Source: Carya illinoinensis
Taxonomy: Eukaryota > Streptophyta > Magnoliopsida > Fagales > Juglandaceae
Reading direction: 5' to 3'
Assembly: GCF_018687715.1 (NCBI RefSeq)
Contig: NC_056756.1
Coordinates: 40,024,480 to 40,088,479 of the forward strand
Length of the DNA stretch: 64,000 nucleotides
A program made the translations under genes and the position numbers. The notes beneath the pieces are model-generated. The model saw nothing but the letters and a program-made list of their open reading frames with translations, searched no databases and was not told the DNA's origin. Positions 12,362 through 24,000 of this stretch are shown here, piece after piece (position 1 is the first letter of the stretch; every line of letters starts with the position of its first letter).

Positions 12362-14359
12362 TGACTCGGTTTCGAATGTGCTTCCAAGTGTAGAAGTGTC
12401 AAGTTGTTTCAAGGATAAGTCCAGGATCGTATTCCACAGGGACAATGGGTTATCAAAGCGTATAAAAGATTTGTAAGTAACAAGTGAATCGAGTATGAGA
12501 GATGAAAATAAAATTAAAATGCAATACAAAAAGATAATCGAAATTGAAATTAGAGTTTCTAAAAAAAACAAATTAACGAACACTTGGGTTGGGTTTGAGA
12601 CTCTCTTTATTTTGGATTCTAGATAATTTTCTCGATTAACAACCCAATCAAGGCATTGATAATCGGAAGATAAAAATGTTAAACTCAAGTTTTTGCAATA
12701 TTTTCCTAAGGGATTTTCTATTTTACTAGCTGAACACACATTAACAAACAAACGAGAGAAGCCTTGATAATTTTCAAGCTTTTGATGTGCCTTACGTCAA
12801 CAACAAAACAAGAGGAAGAGCTTCAATCTATTTTCAATTTAATTCCAACTAGTAACTTAGTGAAATCAACATTATCAACAAAATATTGCATCGATCTAAA
12901 ATCCAAAACAAATCACGCCTCATTCCGCAACCCAAGCTTAAAAAATTAGCTACGCATAATATTTCTAGCAACAAAGATTAATCTAAGTTGAACCATGATA
13001 AAAATTGAAAAGAAATAAAAATAATAAAACATACAACGTAAAGCAAAAAAATGAAACCAATCCGAGAGGAAGAGAGGACCTTCCATCCGTCTGAAATCTT
13101 AAACTAAAGACTAATAGAATAATAAAAACGAGAGAGTTCTGAAATGAAAAATAAAAGAAACTAAAACAGAAAAATTCCCAAAAGATGAAAACGAAAAAGT
13201 AAGTAATTTCAAATGTTGAACTGAACTGCAGGAAAAATAAAAGTAAGAAATACTCCTCCTGCCTAACGAAAAAAAACAGCCATAAAACAAAAAAAACAAA
13301 AACAATGAAACCGAGAGAGAGAGTCCCATCTCCCACGGAAATTGCAAAGATAAAAGTCTCCCCGGTCCCTCCAACAACTGCTTCACTTAAACCAGAAGAA
13401 AAGAAAGAAGAAAAACTAAAACTCCCAAGTCCTCTTGCTGTTAAACCGAAAGCAAGAAAGAAAGAAAGAAAGAAAAAAATGAATCAAGGTAAAAGTCAAG
13501 AAAAACAGCTGCCAAACGAAGACTACTCCTCCTGCTGCTTTCGGTCCAGCTATCCTCCATCTTCCATGTGCAGAAACAAGAAAAACTTGCCTTCCAGCAA
13601 CAAGTTTTCTGCATTGGTGTGCTGCTGGTCCACGTTTGAAGCTGCTGTCTGTTTTTTCTGCATGTGTGATTTGCATATTTCTGCATGTGTTTTTCTACTG
13701 CATGGTTGAATTTTCTGCATCTGTTTTTCTGCTGCATGGTTGAATTTTCTGCATCTGTTTTTCTGCTGCATGGTTGAATTTGTGAGCTGGTCCACGTTTT
13801 CTGCATATTGATTGCTGTCTGTTTTTCTGCATGTGTGATGTTGTATGAGTGTTGTCCATGTGTGTTGCATGTTTGACCGAAGGCTGCTATACATGTGATT
13901 TTTTTCCAGCATGATTGTCTGCTGCTTTGAAGGATTTTTCTGCTGCTGTACATGTGCTGCTGCAAGTGTGAGTTGCTGTCCATGTGATGTGCTGCAGATT
14001 CTTCTTCTGCTTTCTGTTCTGCATGTGTTCTGCATGTGTGCACATCCGAATGATTCTTCTTGTTCTGCATGTGCATGTATTTTGCATGAGTGATGTTGTG
14101 GGTCCAGCTGTGTGCATGTGATGTCCGAGTGAGTTTGTTTGCTTTTAGCATGTGTGAGTTTGTGTTGCATGCATGTGAGGTGCTTGTCTTGTTTCATATG
14201 AATCAATTGCATTATAAATCTTTTTAAGCACCAAAATACTAGAATGTATCAATTGACTCAAGTAATGTGATCTATTGCATAATTAAGTACTTAAATCATT
14301 TTTTATTAAATAATTTGTTCGCTTAAGTAACTTAATCATGCAATTTTAGCGCTTCATCA
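12362..14359 (-). repeat. Complete 3' LTR of the LARD-like element (about 2.0 kb)
   Basis: It starts TGACTCGG and ends TTCATCA. The middle (13650-14200) is dense in the octamer-like motif ctgcatgtg and related CATGCA words. Open frames read here on either strand are low-complexity by-products of this repeat and not genes. Confidence 0.75.
13679..13780. repeat. 34-bp tandem repeat, three units, inside the LTR
   Basis: Three adjoining 34-bp units start at 13679, 13713 and 13747. Each contains ttctgcat, tgtttttct and gctgcatggttgaatt. Units 2 and 3 are identical, and unit 1 differs at two positions. Confidence 0.9.
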
Positions 14360-14371
14360 CACCCCCCCAAC
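14360..14371 (-). promoter_or_regulatory. Polypurine tract of the LARD-like element
   Basis: On the minus strand the sequence AGTTGGGGGGGTG abuts the LTR start TGATGAAG, the expected place for the plus-strand primer. It fixes the orientation. Confidence 0.65.
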
Positions 14372-15601
14372 TAGCTTATTGCTAGACTCTAGTAAACAAA
14401 GCGAATGAATTCATGCAAAGGTGAGATTACCAACTACAATTTCAGAAAATCCAAAAATCACATGCTATGAAATAGACCTGTTGAGTTTAAGAACACTGGA
14501 GATAGATTAATCTGAATTTTGTATCAACTGAGAAATTTATACACAATTTAGTTAATCAACCAAGGGAATTATATGTAACAAAGCTTGCTTTCTTTCAAGT
14601 GCATGGAAATGGGGTTAGAATTCCAAGATCGACTACCAAGAGACATTAACAGTTTCAATCACAACAACCAATCTGAGAAAACCACATGGTCTTACTCTAA
14701 TTCAAAACCATTGTAGTGCCGGCTTTTACGCTATTACACTTTGAAAGGCGCCTACTTTTTTTTTGTAAGGACCCCGGTAATAGGCAGCCTTTTCCACTAC
14801 ACAAACGTAATTTTTGTTTGTTTTTTTTTTTTTTTTTTTTGTTTTTAGATTTCCTAGTGGGGGAATCGGACCTATGAATGTGCGCCTACCCACACTTTCA
14901 CAAGTCAGCCCTTACCACTAGTCTACCTAAAGGATTTTTTTTTTATTTTTTTTATTTTTTTGGATCCCTGGCTTGTCCCTTTTCTCACTTAATTCATTTC
15001 AGTTCTCTTCCTAAGCCATTAGGATATGGTTCATTAGAGTCTCAAACAATTGAAGTGTAAATCAACCAACAATGACTCAATGTAGTCTTTCTAGGCCTTT
15101 CGGGTATGTGTTGTGTGTGTTTTAGCAAAACTTTTAACATCTTTCCCTTGGTTTAACAACTAAATAAAATGGATAAGTCTCTCTTTTGACATATACTCAT
15201 ATTTGCACTACATTCCACATGTTCCATGACCTCAACAAATCTTTTGTTTTGTTATGTTTTTTTTTTTTGTTTTTTTGTTTTTTTTTTAGGTACTAATATT
15301 TTTTTAACACATTTTTAACAGAATTTTAACACATTTTTAACAGAACAGAAAACCCTCCCCCCAACTAAATGTGACATTGTCCTCAATGTTCAGCAATTGA
15401 ATATTCGATGATGTATGTTATACAAACATGAATTGGAGCAAGATAAATACTGTAGAACATATATTGAGACAAAAATGATTAAACAGAGAGGAAAAATTCA
15501 CCTGAGATATTCGAGCGTACACAAGGAGTAGATTTCTATCAAAGTTAAAAATACAAAAAGCAAAAGAAAGAAAAACAAAACAAACAATGCAAAACAAGCA
15601 A
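14372..15601 (-). other. Residual interior of the LARD-like element
   Basis: Non-coding, with long T-runs (about 14820-14841 and 15255-15290) and a second G-rich run on the minus strand near 15352-15362. No protein similarity recognised. Confidence 0.5.
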
Positions 15602-15913
15602 GAATGATTCTTCTTGTTCTGCATGTGCATGTGTTTTGCATGAGTGCTGTTGTGGGTCCAGCTGTGTGCATGTGATGTCCGAGTGAGTTTGTTTGCTTTT
15701 AGCATGTTTGAGTTTGTGTTGCATGCATGTGAGGTGCTTGTCTTGTTTCATGTGAATCAATTGCATTATAAATCTTTTTAAGCACCAAAATACTAGAATT
15801 TATCAATTGACTCAAGTAATCTGATCTATTGCATAATTAAGTACTTAAATTATTTTTTATTAAATAATTTGTTCGCTTAAGTAACTTAATCATGCAATTT
15901 TAGCGCTTCATCA
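15602..15913 (-). repeat. 312-bp remnant of the 5' LTR of the LARD-like element
   Basis: Matches 14048-14359 base for base in length with few substitutions. The left edge is an abrupt junction with unrelated A-rich interior DNA, the scar of an internal deletion. Confidence 0.85.
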
Positions 15914-15971
15914 TGCCACTCTAACTTATTAATAAAATGGCAATTGCCTTGTTTCAAAAAATAAAAAAAAA

Positions 15972-15985
15972 AACATATTATCTTG
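15972..15985. repeat. Right target-site duplication of LINE 1
   Basis: Exact copy of 611-624, directly after the A-rich tail. Confidence 0.9.
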
Positions 15986-16235
15986 CGACAAGATGTGAAT
16001 GTCACATGTCTGTATTTTGAATTACAAGGTGTGTTAGGTTCTTGTTAGATAATACAACCTCACTAATATTCTTTAGTATTTACAAAATATTCACTATTTT
16101 TTTTATTACTATCCATTACTTTTTTACTATTATTTATAGATTATCTGAGATTACCTCAACATCCAAATGTAGTCTTAGTAATTAATTTGTAATTACTTTT
16201 GGTTATGAGAAATATTACTTCTCATCCAGGTCACA
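15986..16235. other. AT-rich spacer
   Basis: No gene or repeat recognised. Confidence 0.4.
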
Positions 16236-16597
16236 CCGGATACTAATATGTGATTTGTTAATTTTATTCTTCTATTTAAATACACATATTTACACATCAA
16301 TAATATGTATTTAAATAAAAAGACAAAAATGACAAATCATGTGTAGCTTAGGGAATATAAGTATAAATTTTCAATAAGAATAGAGAAACAAATCCCAGAT
16401 TTCCTATGAGCTTCTAACAATTGAACATAAATATTTTTTTTTTTTTTTACACAAAATCAGATACTAGAACTTGTAGACATTAAGGTGTGAAATAAGTAAT
16501 CAATAACTTGCTATTCTCCCGACGTAAAATAGCTAATTGTTTCATTATCATGAACACACCTATTTAGTTTCTTAGTAATTTAATTTAGCTCCCCTAG

Positions 16598-17413
16598 TGA
16601 TGAGCACCAATGTGGGCCAATTTTTAAAGATCATTTGTAAGTTCTAGATGGGCCAATCATAAGGTCAAGAGTTAAGAAGATTAAGAAAGCAATGCAAGGA
16701 TTGATGCAATTCACTTCAGACAAGTCTAGCAAGAGCTCAACATTTAAGATGGACTTGAAAGAATGATATACAGTTTTGATTCACGTGATACAAGTTATGG
16801 AAGACATAACTTAGAGTTTATTGTTTAGGCCTATTGTTATTTATGTGATTGAAGGCTTTGGACTTGTTAATTCATTAAAATGGATTATTTTATTTTTCAT
16901 AAGAATTAATTTAGAATAACTGAGTTTGAGGATGTTTGGCCCACGTATGTGTTATTTTGTTGAATTGGATTTTAAGAGAAATATTATTATTTGCATTGCT
17001 AGAGGTGGCGCTGGCCATAGGGTAGTTTAGGAAGTCTTTTATTTTTCGGTTAGAGTTTTTGGGAAGGCTTCTATTTTTGACCAAGGGGTTTTTTGGGAAA
17101 CTTAAACATTGTGGGAGCCTAGGGTTTATTTTGGGGAAGGGTTTAAATACTCTTGTAGCCGCCCATCACATTTTAGTTTAGATAGTTGAATGAATTTTTA
17201 TTGTAAGTTAAGTTTATCTCCTCTTATTTTTTAATGGACTTTTGAACTTATCAAAGGCAACACAACCATTGTGGCATTCTTCCATGTAATTTAGGTTCTT
17301 GAAACAAATTTTTATCGGGTCTAGATTTTACATTGGCTTGATTTTACCTTTCTTGAATGAGTTTTCAAATTGATTGTAGGTTCAAGACATTTCAATCATA
17401 CGGGTTCATATCA
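16598..17413 (+). mobile_element. 816-bp solo LTR
   Basis: A TG...CA unit (TGATGAGC to TCATATCA) flanked by cctag (16593-16597) and ccgag (17414-17418). The homologous segment at 32805-32830 lacks it and so shows the pre-insertion state. A TATA-like gtttaaatac near 17142 suggests plus orientation. The parent family is not recognised. Confidence 0.75.
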
Positions 17414-17975
17414 CCGAGTTCTCAATTTTGTAAATAAATTCATCTTTTGTTTATTTATTTTTATTTAGGCTATGTTTGGAAAGTGAGATCATATAAATTT
17501 TTTTCCTAATTTCCTTCCTAAACATTACTAAAAAACAAAACACTTTTCAATTTTAAATATTCAACTTGTTTATCCAATCATTACCTAATCATTATAATTT
17601 TTTCAAATTTTCAAACAAAACATAAAAAATAATACAACTTTTTCAAATTTTAAAATAAAAATTGAAAAAATTATATTAAATTTTTTTTTTTAATTTTATA
17701 GTATTTGTATTCAGTTTTTTTTCTCTCATTTTTCTGAATTCAATAAAAAATTTAAAACTAAACCATTTTTTAACTTTATACTAGCTTGAAGTGAAACAGT
17801 TTTTTTTTTTTTTTTTTTTTTTTTTGCCTTTATTTTGGAACCATTGAGGGAAAGGTTTGGCCCGACTGATGAAAATCCACGAAAGAAATTCGAGATCCTC
17901 TCCGACCGGCTTTAGATATATATTTTAGTGAGTATTTTCTTCTGGTTATTCTCATCTTCGCATTAACGATGAAGT

Positions 17976-18470
17976 GACAAGTATTGCCTTCTCACAACTG
18001 CCATCGATGGGCGATGGCCACCTTCAAGTTTGAGGAGCCCAAACGTGACCACATTTGAAACCCAGAATTCCAAAAATCAATTATAGACTTGATTTTCAAA
18101 TTAGGACCTTCTCCTTCAGGCAATCTCTCAGGGTTCTTTGTTTTGTGAATATGAAATTTATTGTCGGTGCATGCATGATCGGGGGAGTTGGCCAGACCGG
18201 ACCGTTCAATATTTGTGTCATCCAAGTCTAAAACCAGGGAATCTATGAGAAAATTGTTTGCCTGCAATATTGATTGTTTGCGGTACATAGGGGTGAAAAT
18301 TTAAATTAAAAAATCGGACAACTAGTCTGAGCCGGTTGGTCGGATTTTGAATTGGTCTGGTTCGACCGGTTCCTATATTTTGAAAACTGATTAAATCCTA
18401 TGTGATTTTCGTTATTGGCTTTCCGACACCGAACCGGGCGTGACCATTAAAAAAAATATACAAGAGGCTC
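17976..18470. other. Sequence private to copy A
   Basis: Contains a 98-codon open frame on the minus strand (18288-17992) with no recognisable domain, probably chance. From about 18290 there is a GGGGTG-led, ccggtt-rich stretch like the end of the hAT-like element at 19070, but with no matching second end. Confidence 0.4.
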
Positions 18471-19061
18471 ATTTGAAAGGCATTTTCTTTTATTTAAAAC
18501 TTGAGTGAACTCATTTGAATAACTTTATATTTAATTATTTATTACTTTTATAGTATTTATCTTTAAATTTTTAACGAGAACACATCAACTAAATGGTGGC
18601 AGTTTTTGTTGTACCGTCAAGAGAATTATTAGCCATTGTAATTATTAAGTCAGGAGGAGTTGGTCCAATGTCAATTTTTAATATCAGAGGAAACGGCTAC
18701 GACTGGGCATCGCTGAATAAAATATCTTTCATATAATTACTTTGTTTTTCTTGTCTACCTTTGCAATGGGTGTTTTTCTTATTCAGCGTTCAATCTCACA
18801 TGCATCATCATGTGTTCAAATGTCTTACATTTGAATCTCGTGGATATGGTCAAGAAAAGAGACATCTCTTCTAGGGTTACACAAACTTCAAATGTTTGAA
18901 CAGTGAGATAAGATAAAAGACTTAAATAGCGAGATAATATAAGAATTTTGAATAATAAAAGAAAATTTCAAACCAATAAAATATTGAACATGGGCTGAGT
19001 CAGTTTGCCTCATTTTTCCTCCCTGTTCATTTTCATTGATTTGACTGTCCTGCATTATTTT

Positions 19062-19069
19062 AATTGTTA
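19062..19069. repeat. Left target-site duplication of the hAT-like element
   Basis: The sequence aattgtta is repeated exactly at 26724-26731; a ninth base (t) also matches. An 8-bp duplication is typical of hAT transposons. Confidence 0.75.
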
Positions 19070-19559
19070 AGGGTGTAAAAAAAATTCAAAAAACTGAAAA
19101 ATCAATCCATACTGGTTTGGTTCCTCGAACCGGTTTTTGAAAATGAAAAACTGGCTGGAACAGGTCCTGTTTCGATTCTGGACATTATTGGCCTGGACCG
19201 GACCGGTTCTATTTAATATATATTTTAATTTTTTTAAATATTATATATAAATTTATAATATGTTTTATATTATATATAATAATATAAATTATAATTATAA
19301 ATAAGATAATGTTATTATATTTATAAAATAAAAGTTTAATCTTAAACATGAAATTTTAATTGATCATATGCTTTAAATATAAAATATATATATTAATAAC
19401 ATTTTATCATAAGAAGTAAGAACCAAAAAAGAAAGAAAATCACTCAAATATTATTATTAAATTTTGATGGTGTAATAAATTCTCAATATTGTTTTTGATA
19501 AGTACCTAAAACATTAGTAGATTAATAATACTAATATATATTAGTATATAATTTATATT

Positions 19560-20135
19560 AATTACAATTTTCATTTTATGACCTAATACGAAATACTATC
19601 AATATAGTCTATCAATAATATAGTTATAATAAATTAAACTTACTATAACAATTAACAAATAGTAATATATAGTTATTCTAATCACTATAATTAATACTAA
19701 TATTTATAATAATACTATAGTCTAATACTATAATACTAGCAGTAATATACTTTAAGTTTATATATAAATTAGTATATAATCACTATATTAAATAATCACA
19801 TATAAAATAATGATATAGTAATACTATATTACTATCACTATAGTTTATCAATAATATAGTTATAATAAACTAAACTCACTATAAAAATTAACAAATACTA
19901 ATATATACTTTTTATATCACTATAATTAATACTAATAGCCTATAATGATACTATAGTCTAATACTATATTACTATTGGTAATATACTTTAAGTCTATGTA
20001 TAAATTACTATATAAATCACTATACTAAATAATCACATATAAAATAATGATATAGTAATACTATATTACTATCACTATAGTCTATCAATAATATAGTTAT
20101 AATAAACTAAATTCACTATAACAATTAACAAATTT
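19560..20135. repeat. AT-rich tandem array, left part (period about 237 bp)
   Basis: The anchor tagtctatcaataatatag (or one-base variants) occurs at 19605, 19841 and 20078, giving periods of 236 and 237 bp. The units contain almost no G or C. Confidence 0.8.
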
Positions 20136-20153
20136 CAATATATAAAGTATTCT
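20136..20153. repeat. Left target-site duplication of LINE 2
   Basis: The sequence caatatata followed by an agtattct-like stretch matches 25028-25044 (caatatatagttattct) with a small indel. Because the target is itself a repeat, the exact length is uncertain (9-17 bp). Confidence 0.6.
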
Positions 20154-20239
20154 CTCTAGGCGGTTACTGCGTAATAGCTCTGGAGGAGAAGTTGGAGGAG
20201 TCCTTGCTTGTGTGCTGAGCGGGAAGAAGGTGTTAGTCT

Positions 20240-20946
20240 GTGGATCCCTGTGGTGGTCCCAAGGGGAGCATGGAGGAGCTGGGAGATTTTTGGGAGAGAT
20301 TACAGCTGAATGAGGAGGAGAATGATCCGATTGAACTGGTGTCGGAAGGGAATGAACGGCAGAGTGATTTGGGAGAAAGGAGCTTAGTGGGGAAAATCTT
20401 CATTGATCGGCAGATTGGGAAAGAGATCGTGAGGCGAACAATGGAAAAGGTGTGGAAGGTGAGTAGACCGGTGGCATTCCAGGAGTTTCGCTCGAATTGT
20501 TTTATCCTCACCTTTGCAAATCTAAGGGACAGGAGCAGAATTCTAGAAGGAAGACTGTGGCAGTTTGATGGCCACATTTTTGTCCTCAAGGTGTTCTATG
20601 AAAGAATTCAACCACACATGATCCAGTTTGATACAGAGGTGTTCTGGGTAAGAATTCACAACCTTCCTTTTGCAAATATGAATCGTCAGACGGGGGAGGC
20701 AGTGGGTAGATCCATTGGGATAGTAGTTGAGGTGGACATCCGAGAGGATGATGTAGGTTGGGAATCATGTTTGCATGTGAGGATCGAATGTGAGTTGAAG
20801 AAGGTTATTGCTAGGGGAAGGACTGTGAGTTTGGGATGAAGGAGTATGTGGCTTCCCCTAACATATGAGAACCTTCCTAGGCTTTGTTTTAAATGTGGAA
20901 GGTTAGTGCATCAAGAACTAGGGTGTGATGAGAGTGGTGGAGGGTA
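20240..20946 (+). pseudogene. LINE 2 ORF1 (DUF4283-like plus zinc knuckle) with a premature stop
   Basis: The first 199 residues (20240-20839) are open: an acidic N-terminus, then the DUF4283 pattern (SLVGKIFIDR, FANLRDRSRILEGRLWQFDG, FWVRIHNLPFANMN). A TGA at 20837-20839 interrupts the same frame, which continues through WLPLTYENLPRLCFKCG to a CCHC knuckle, CFKCGRLVHQELGC (about 20882-20925), and stops at 20944. The start at 20240 is the first ATG after the element's 5' end. In active relatives this protein binds the element RNA. Confidence 0.82.
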
Positions 20947-21065
20947 GTTTGGGCCGTGGTTGAGGTTAGAGGAAGGGGAGGGAAGGTGAGGAGAGAAGAC
21001 ATTGCCATTGAATAGCTCAATGAACATAGGAGGGCGGAGGCTGTGGGACAGCCCCGCCCTTCATT

Positions 21066-24000
21066 ATGAATCTTCTAAGTTGGAACTATCGGGGGCTTGG
21101 CAACCCTCGGACAGTTCAAGACCTCTACCGTATGGTGGAGGATAAGAGGCCCAAGGTGGTTTTTCTTATTGAAACTAAAGCTAATGCAAGTAGGTTGGAT
21201 GGGGTGAGGAGAAGGTTAGGTTTTGAAGGCTGTTTTGTTGTAGAGGCAGTGGGTAGAAAGGGAGGTCTGGCCCTTTTGTGGAAGAAGGAAGTAGGGGTCG
21301 AGGTATATAATTTCTCACAATGGCATATTAGTGTTTGGATGGGCAAGGAGGGTGAGAGTGCGAGATGGTTGCTGTCTGGCTTTTATGGTCAGCCTGAAAC
21401 TGCTAAAAGGAAGGAGTCTTGGAACTTGTTGGCAAGGTTACGCCCTGACAGCCATATTGCATGGTGTGTCTTGGGTGATTTCAATGAGATTACTTCTCAA
21501 TCCGAGAAAGAGGGAGGCTGTCAAAGGAGTGAGTCACAAATGGGGCTTTCCGTGAAGCTTTAGAGGTGAATGGTGAGACTGTTTAAGTATGAGGCAAAAT
21601 GGGCTACTATGGAGGGTTGTGATCAGGTTGTAGAAGGGGTGTGGAGGGAGAGGGGTTCTGGCCTGCCTATGCAGAAAATTCAAAGGGCCTTAACAGCTTG
21701 TAGTGGAGCCTTAGTTAGGTGGAGTAAAATGAAAGAAAATGAGGAGGGCAAGAATCTTAAGGAAAGAACTGCTCAACTGGAGGAGCTGTACAGCAGGGAG
21801 GGGCCTCAGGATGTAGGAAGGGTTAAGTTACTAAGGGAAGAAATGGGCAGGTTGCTTGAGCAAGAGAACATAAAGTGGAAGCAAAGGGCAAAAAAGGATT
21901 GGCTTCTACTAGGGGACCGAAACACGAAGTTCTTCCACGCTTGTGCTACACAGCGGAGGAGGAAGAATGAGATAAAGCATGTGTGTGATGAAGATGGTAG
22001 GGAAAGGGTGGGGCATGAGGAAGTAGCATCGGTTTTTAGAAAATATTTTGAGACAGTGTATAAATCAAACAATCCTTCAGATGAGGTAATATCTGGCTGC
22101 TTGGATTCTATGGCTAGGAAGGTAACTTCATCAATGAATGAAAAGCTGATGAGGGTTTTTTCAAAAGAGGAGATCGAGGCAGCAATTTTCCAGATGGGAC
22201 CTTTGAAGTCTCCAGGACCCGATGGGTTTGGGGCATGTTTCTACCAAAATTTCTGGAGCATTGTAGGAGAGGAGGTGTGCAAGGCAGCTCTTTCCTTCCT
22301 AAATAGAGGGCATCTCAACCAGCTTTTGAACCACACTTTCATAGTCTTGATTCCAAAGATCTCAGAACCTGTTTTGGCTACTGATTACAGGCCAATCAGC
22401 CTTTGCAATGTTTTTTATAAGATCATTGCAAAGACTTTGGCTAGAGATTAAAGTGGGTTCTGAGTGAGATAATCTCTAGCAACCAAAGTGCTTTCATCCC
22501 GGGGAGGCTAATCTCAGATAATATTCTGGTTGCTTATGAAGTTCTCCACTCTATGAAAAAGAAGAGACACGGGAGGGAGGGTAGCATGGCTATCAAAGTG
22601 GACATGTCAAAGGCATATGATAGGGTGGAATGGAAATATTTGGAGGGTGTGATGAGGAGGTTGGTCTTTGCTAAAGGATGGATTGTCTTGATTATGAGAT
22701 GTGTGTCCTCTGTCTTCTATGAAGTATTGTTGAATGGTCAACCAGGGGGGATGTTCAAACCAACGAGGGGGTTAAGGCAGGGGGACCCACTGTCCCCTTA
22801 TCTTTTCCTATTGTGTGCAGAAGGGTTGAGCTGTTTACTCAATAATTTGGAGCAGCAAGGGGATATAAGGGGGGTGAATGTAATCAGGGGAGGAATAAGG
22901 ATAAATCACCTTCTTTTTGTTGACAATTGTGTCATGTTTTGCAGGGCAAAAATAAAGGATTGGAAGGTTATTAAGGCAATGTTGGAGAAATATGGAGGGG
23001 CATCGGGCCAATGCCTTTACCAACAGAAAACTGAAATTTTTTTCAGTTCCAACACTAAGGCACAAGACAGGAAGGCTATTCAAGAAGAGGTGGGTGCCAG
23101 GGCTAGTGATTGCTATGAGAAGTATTTAGGCTTACTAGCTCTAATTGGCAGATCAAAATATAATACTTTTCGAGGGATTAAAGATAAAATATGGAAGAGA
23201 ATTCATAACTGGAAAAACCAATTCCTTTCCCCATTAGGGGAAGAAATTCTGTTGAAATCTGTGATTCAAGCTATTCCTAGCTATCATATGAGTGTTTTTA
23301 AGTTGCCAGGGAGGCTGTTTAAGGAAATATCTAGGATGATGGCTAGATTTTGGTGGGGTTTCAAGACAAATGACAGGAAAATTCAATGGTGCAGCTGGGA
23401 TAAGATGGGGAAGGCCAAGGTAGAGGGTGGTTTTGGTTTTAGGAACCTGGAGAGCTTTAACAAGGCCTTATTGGCAAAGCAATGTTGGAGGATTCTGACC
23501 AGTCCTTCATCATTGTCAGCTTGCATTTTAAAGGAGAAGTATTTCAAGCAAGGGAGCCTGCTGCAAGCTAAGTTAGGCTCGGGTCCTTCTTTAATTTGGA
23601 GAAGTTTGTGGAGGGCCATTGACCTTCTTAAAAATGGACTAAGGTGGAGAGTGGTGATGGGAGGGATATAAACATATGGGGTGACAAGTGGATTCCGAAG
23701 CCTTCAATTTTCTGCTTACAATCTCCAGTGAAAAATTTTGATAGAAGTGCAAAGGTGTCTGAGTTTATAGATGCTGAGAGGGGTCTTTGGAAGGTAGAGG
23801 TGATAAAAGAGACTTTAATTGCAGAAGAAGCTGAGCTGGTTTGTAATATCCCAATAAGCCTTTCGGGTCAAAGGGACAAGTTGATATGGGGGCATACAAA
23901 GAATGGGGTTTTCAACGTAAAGAGTGCTTATCACTTGGAGATGGAGAGGAAAGGAAGGGGAAAGGGGGAGTCTTCAGATAGATCTGGGTGGAGGGATGGG

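Larger units (their letters stand above)
12362..15913 (-). mobile_element. Non-autonomous (LARD-like) LTR retrotransposon, rearranged, in LINE 1 3' UTR
   Basis: A TG...CA unit with an exact 5-bp target duplication. The left LTR is 12362-14359. Of the right LTR only the last 312 bp remain (15602-15913, matching 14048-14359 with no indel). The missing part, about 1.69 kb of LTR plus any primer site and leader, was deleted together with part of the interior. The polypurine-like run on the minus strand at 14360-14371 orients the element leftwards. No polyprotein is visible in the 1.2-kb interior. The LTR motif near 12415-12445 (complement of CCTGTGG.ATACGATCCTGG) resembles the U5 motif of some plant Gypsy (Tat/Ogre-like) and LARD elements, which is recalled family knowledge and not tested. 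Confidence 0.75.
625..15971 (+). mobile_element. L1-type LINE (LINE 1), interrupted by two LTR elements
   Basis: The element runs from the 14-bp target duplication to an A-rich tail (about 15955-15971). Its own parts are the 5' UTR (625-880), ORF1 and ORF2 (7146-12309) and the 3' UTR (12310-12361 and 15919-15971), about 5.5 kb in all, a normal size for a plant L1. The coding order is a DUF4283-like ORF1 with a zinc knuckle, then APE endonuclease, reverse transcriptase, zf-RVT zinc motif and RNase H. A Copia element is inserted at the ORF1 start codon and a long-LTR element in the 3' UTR. Many stops and frameshifts make it inactive. Confidence 0.88.
16236..18837. repeat. Duplicated non-coding segment, copy A
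   Basis: Blocks of this segment recur in the same order and orientation at 32470-34642 and, after the CACTA insertion, at 60357-60995. Clear anchors are 16249-16590 with 32471-32820, 17414-17480 with 32816-32880, 17850-17975 with 33963-34105, 18460-18650 with 34225-34615, and 18650-18837 with 60370-60995. Private insertions separate the blocks: the solo LTR 16598-17413 and about 450 bp at 17976-18450 in A, and other sequence in B. I see no coding content. It may be a segmental duplication or an unrecognised old transposon. Confidence 0.7.

Noticed and set aside
13416..14212. Minus-strand open frames of 220-236 codons
   Set aside because: They translate the ctgcatgtg and 34-bp repeats of an LTR, giving His/Thr/Gln-rich strings with no domain; the reading is explained by repeat composition.
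17992..18288. 98-codon minus-strand frame as a host gene
   Set aside because: No recognised domain, no conservation in duplicated copy B (the block is absent there) and no splice or promoter context.
18290..18470. Second hAT-like element
   Set aside because: A GGGGTG-type start and ccggtt motifs are present, but no matching second end or target duplication could be found.
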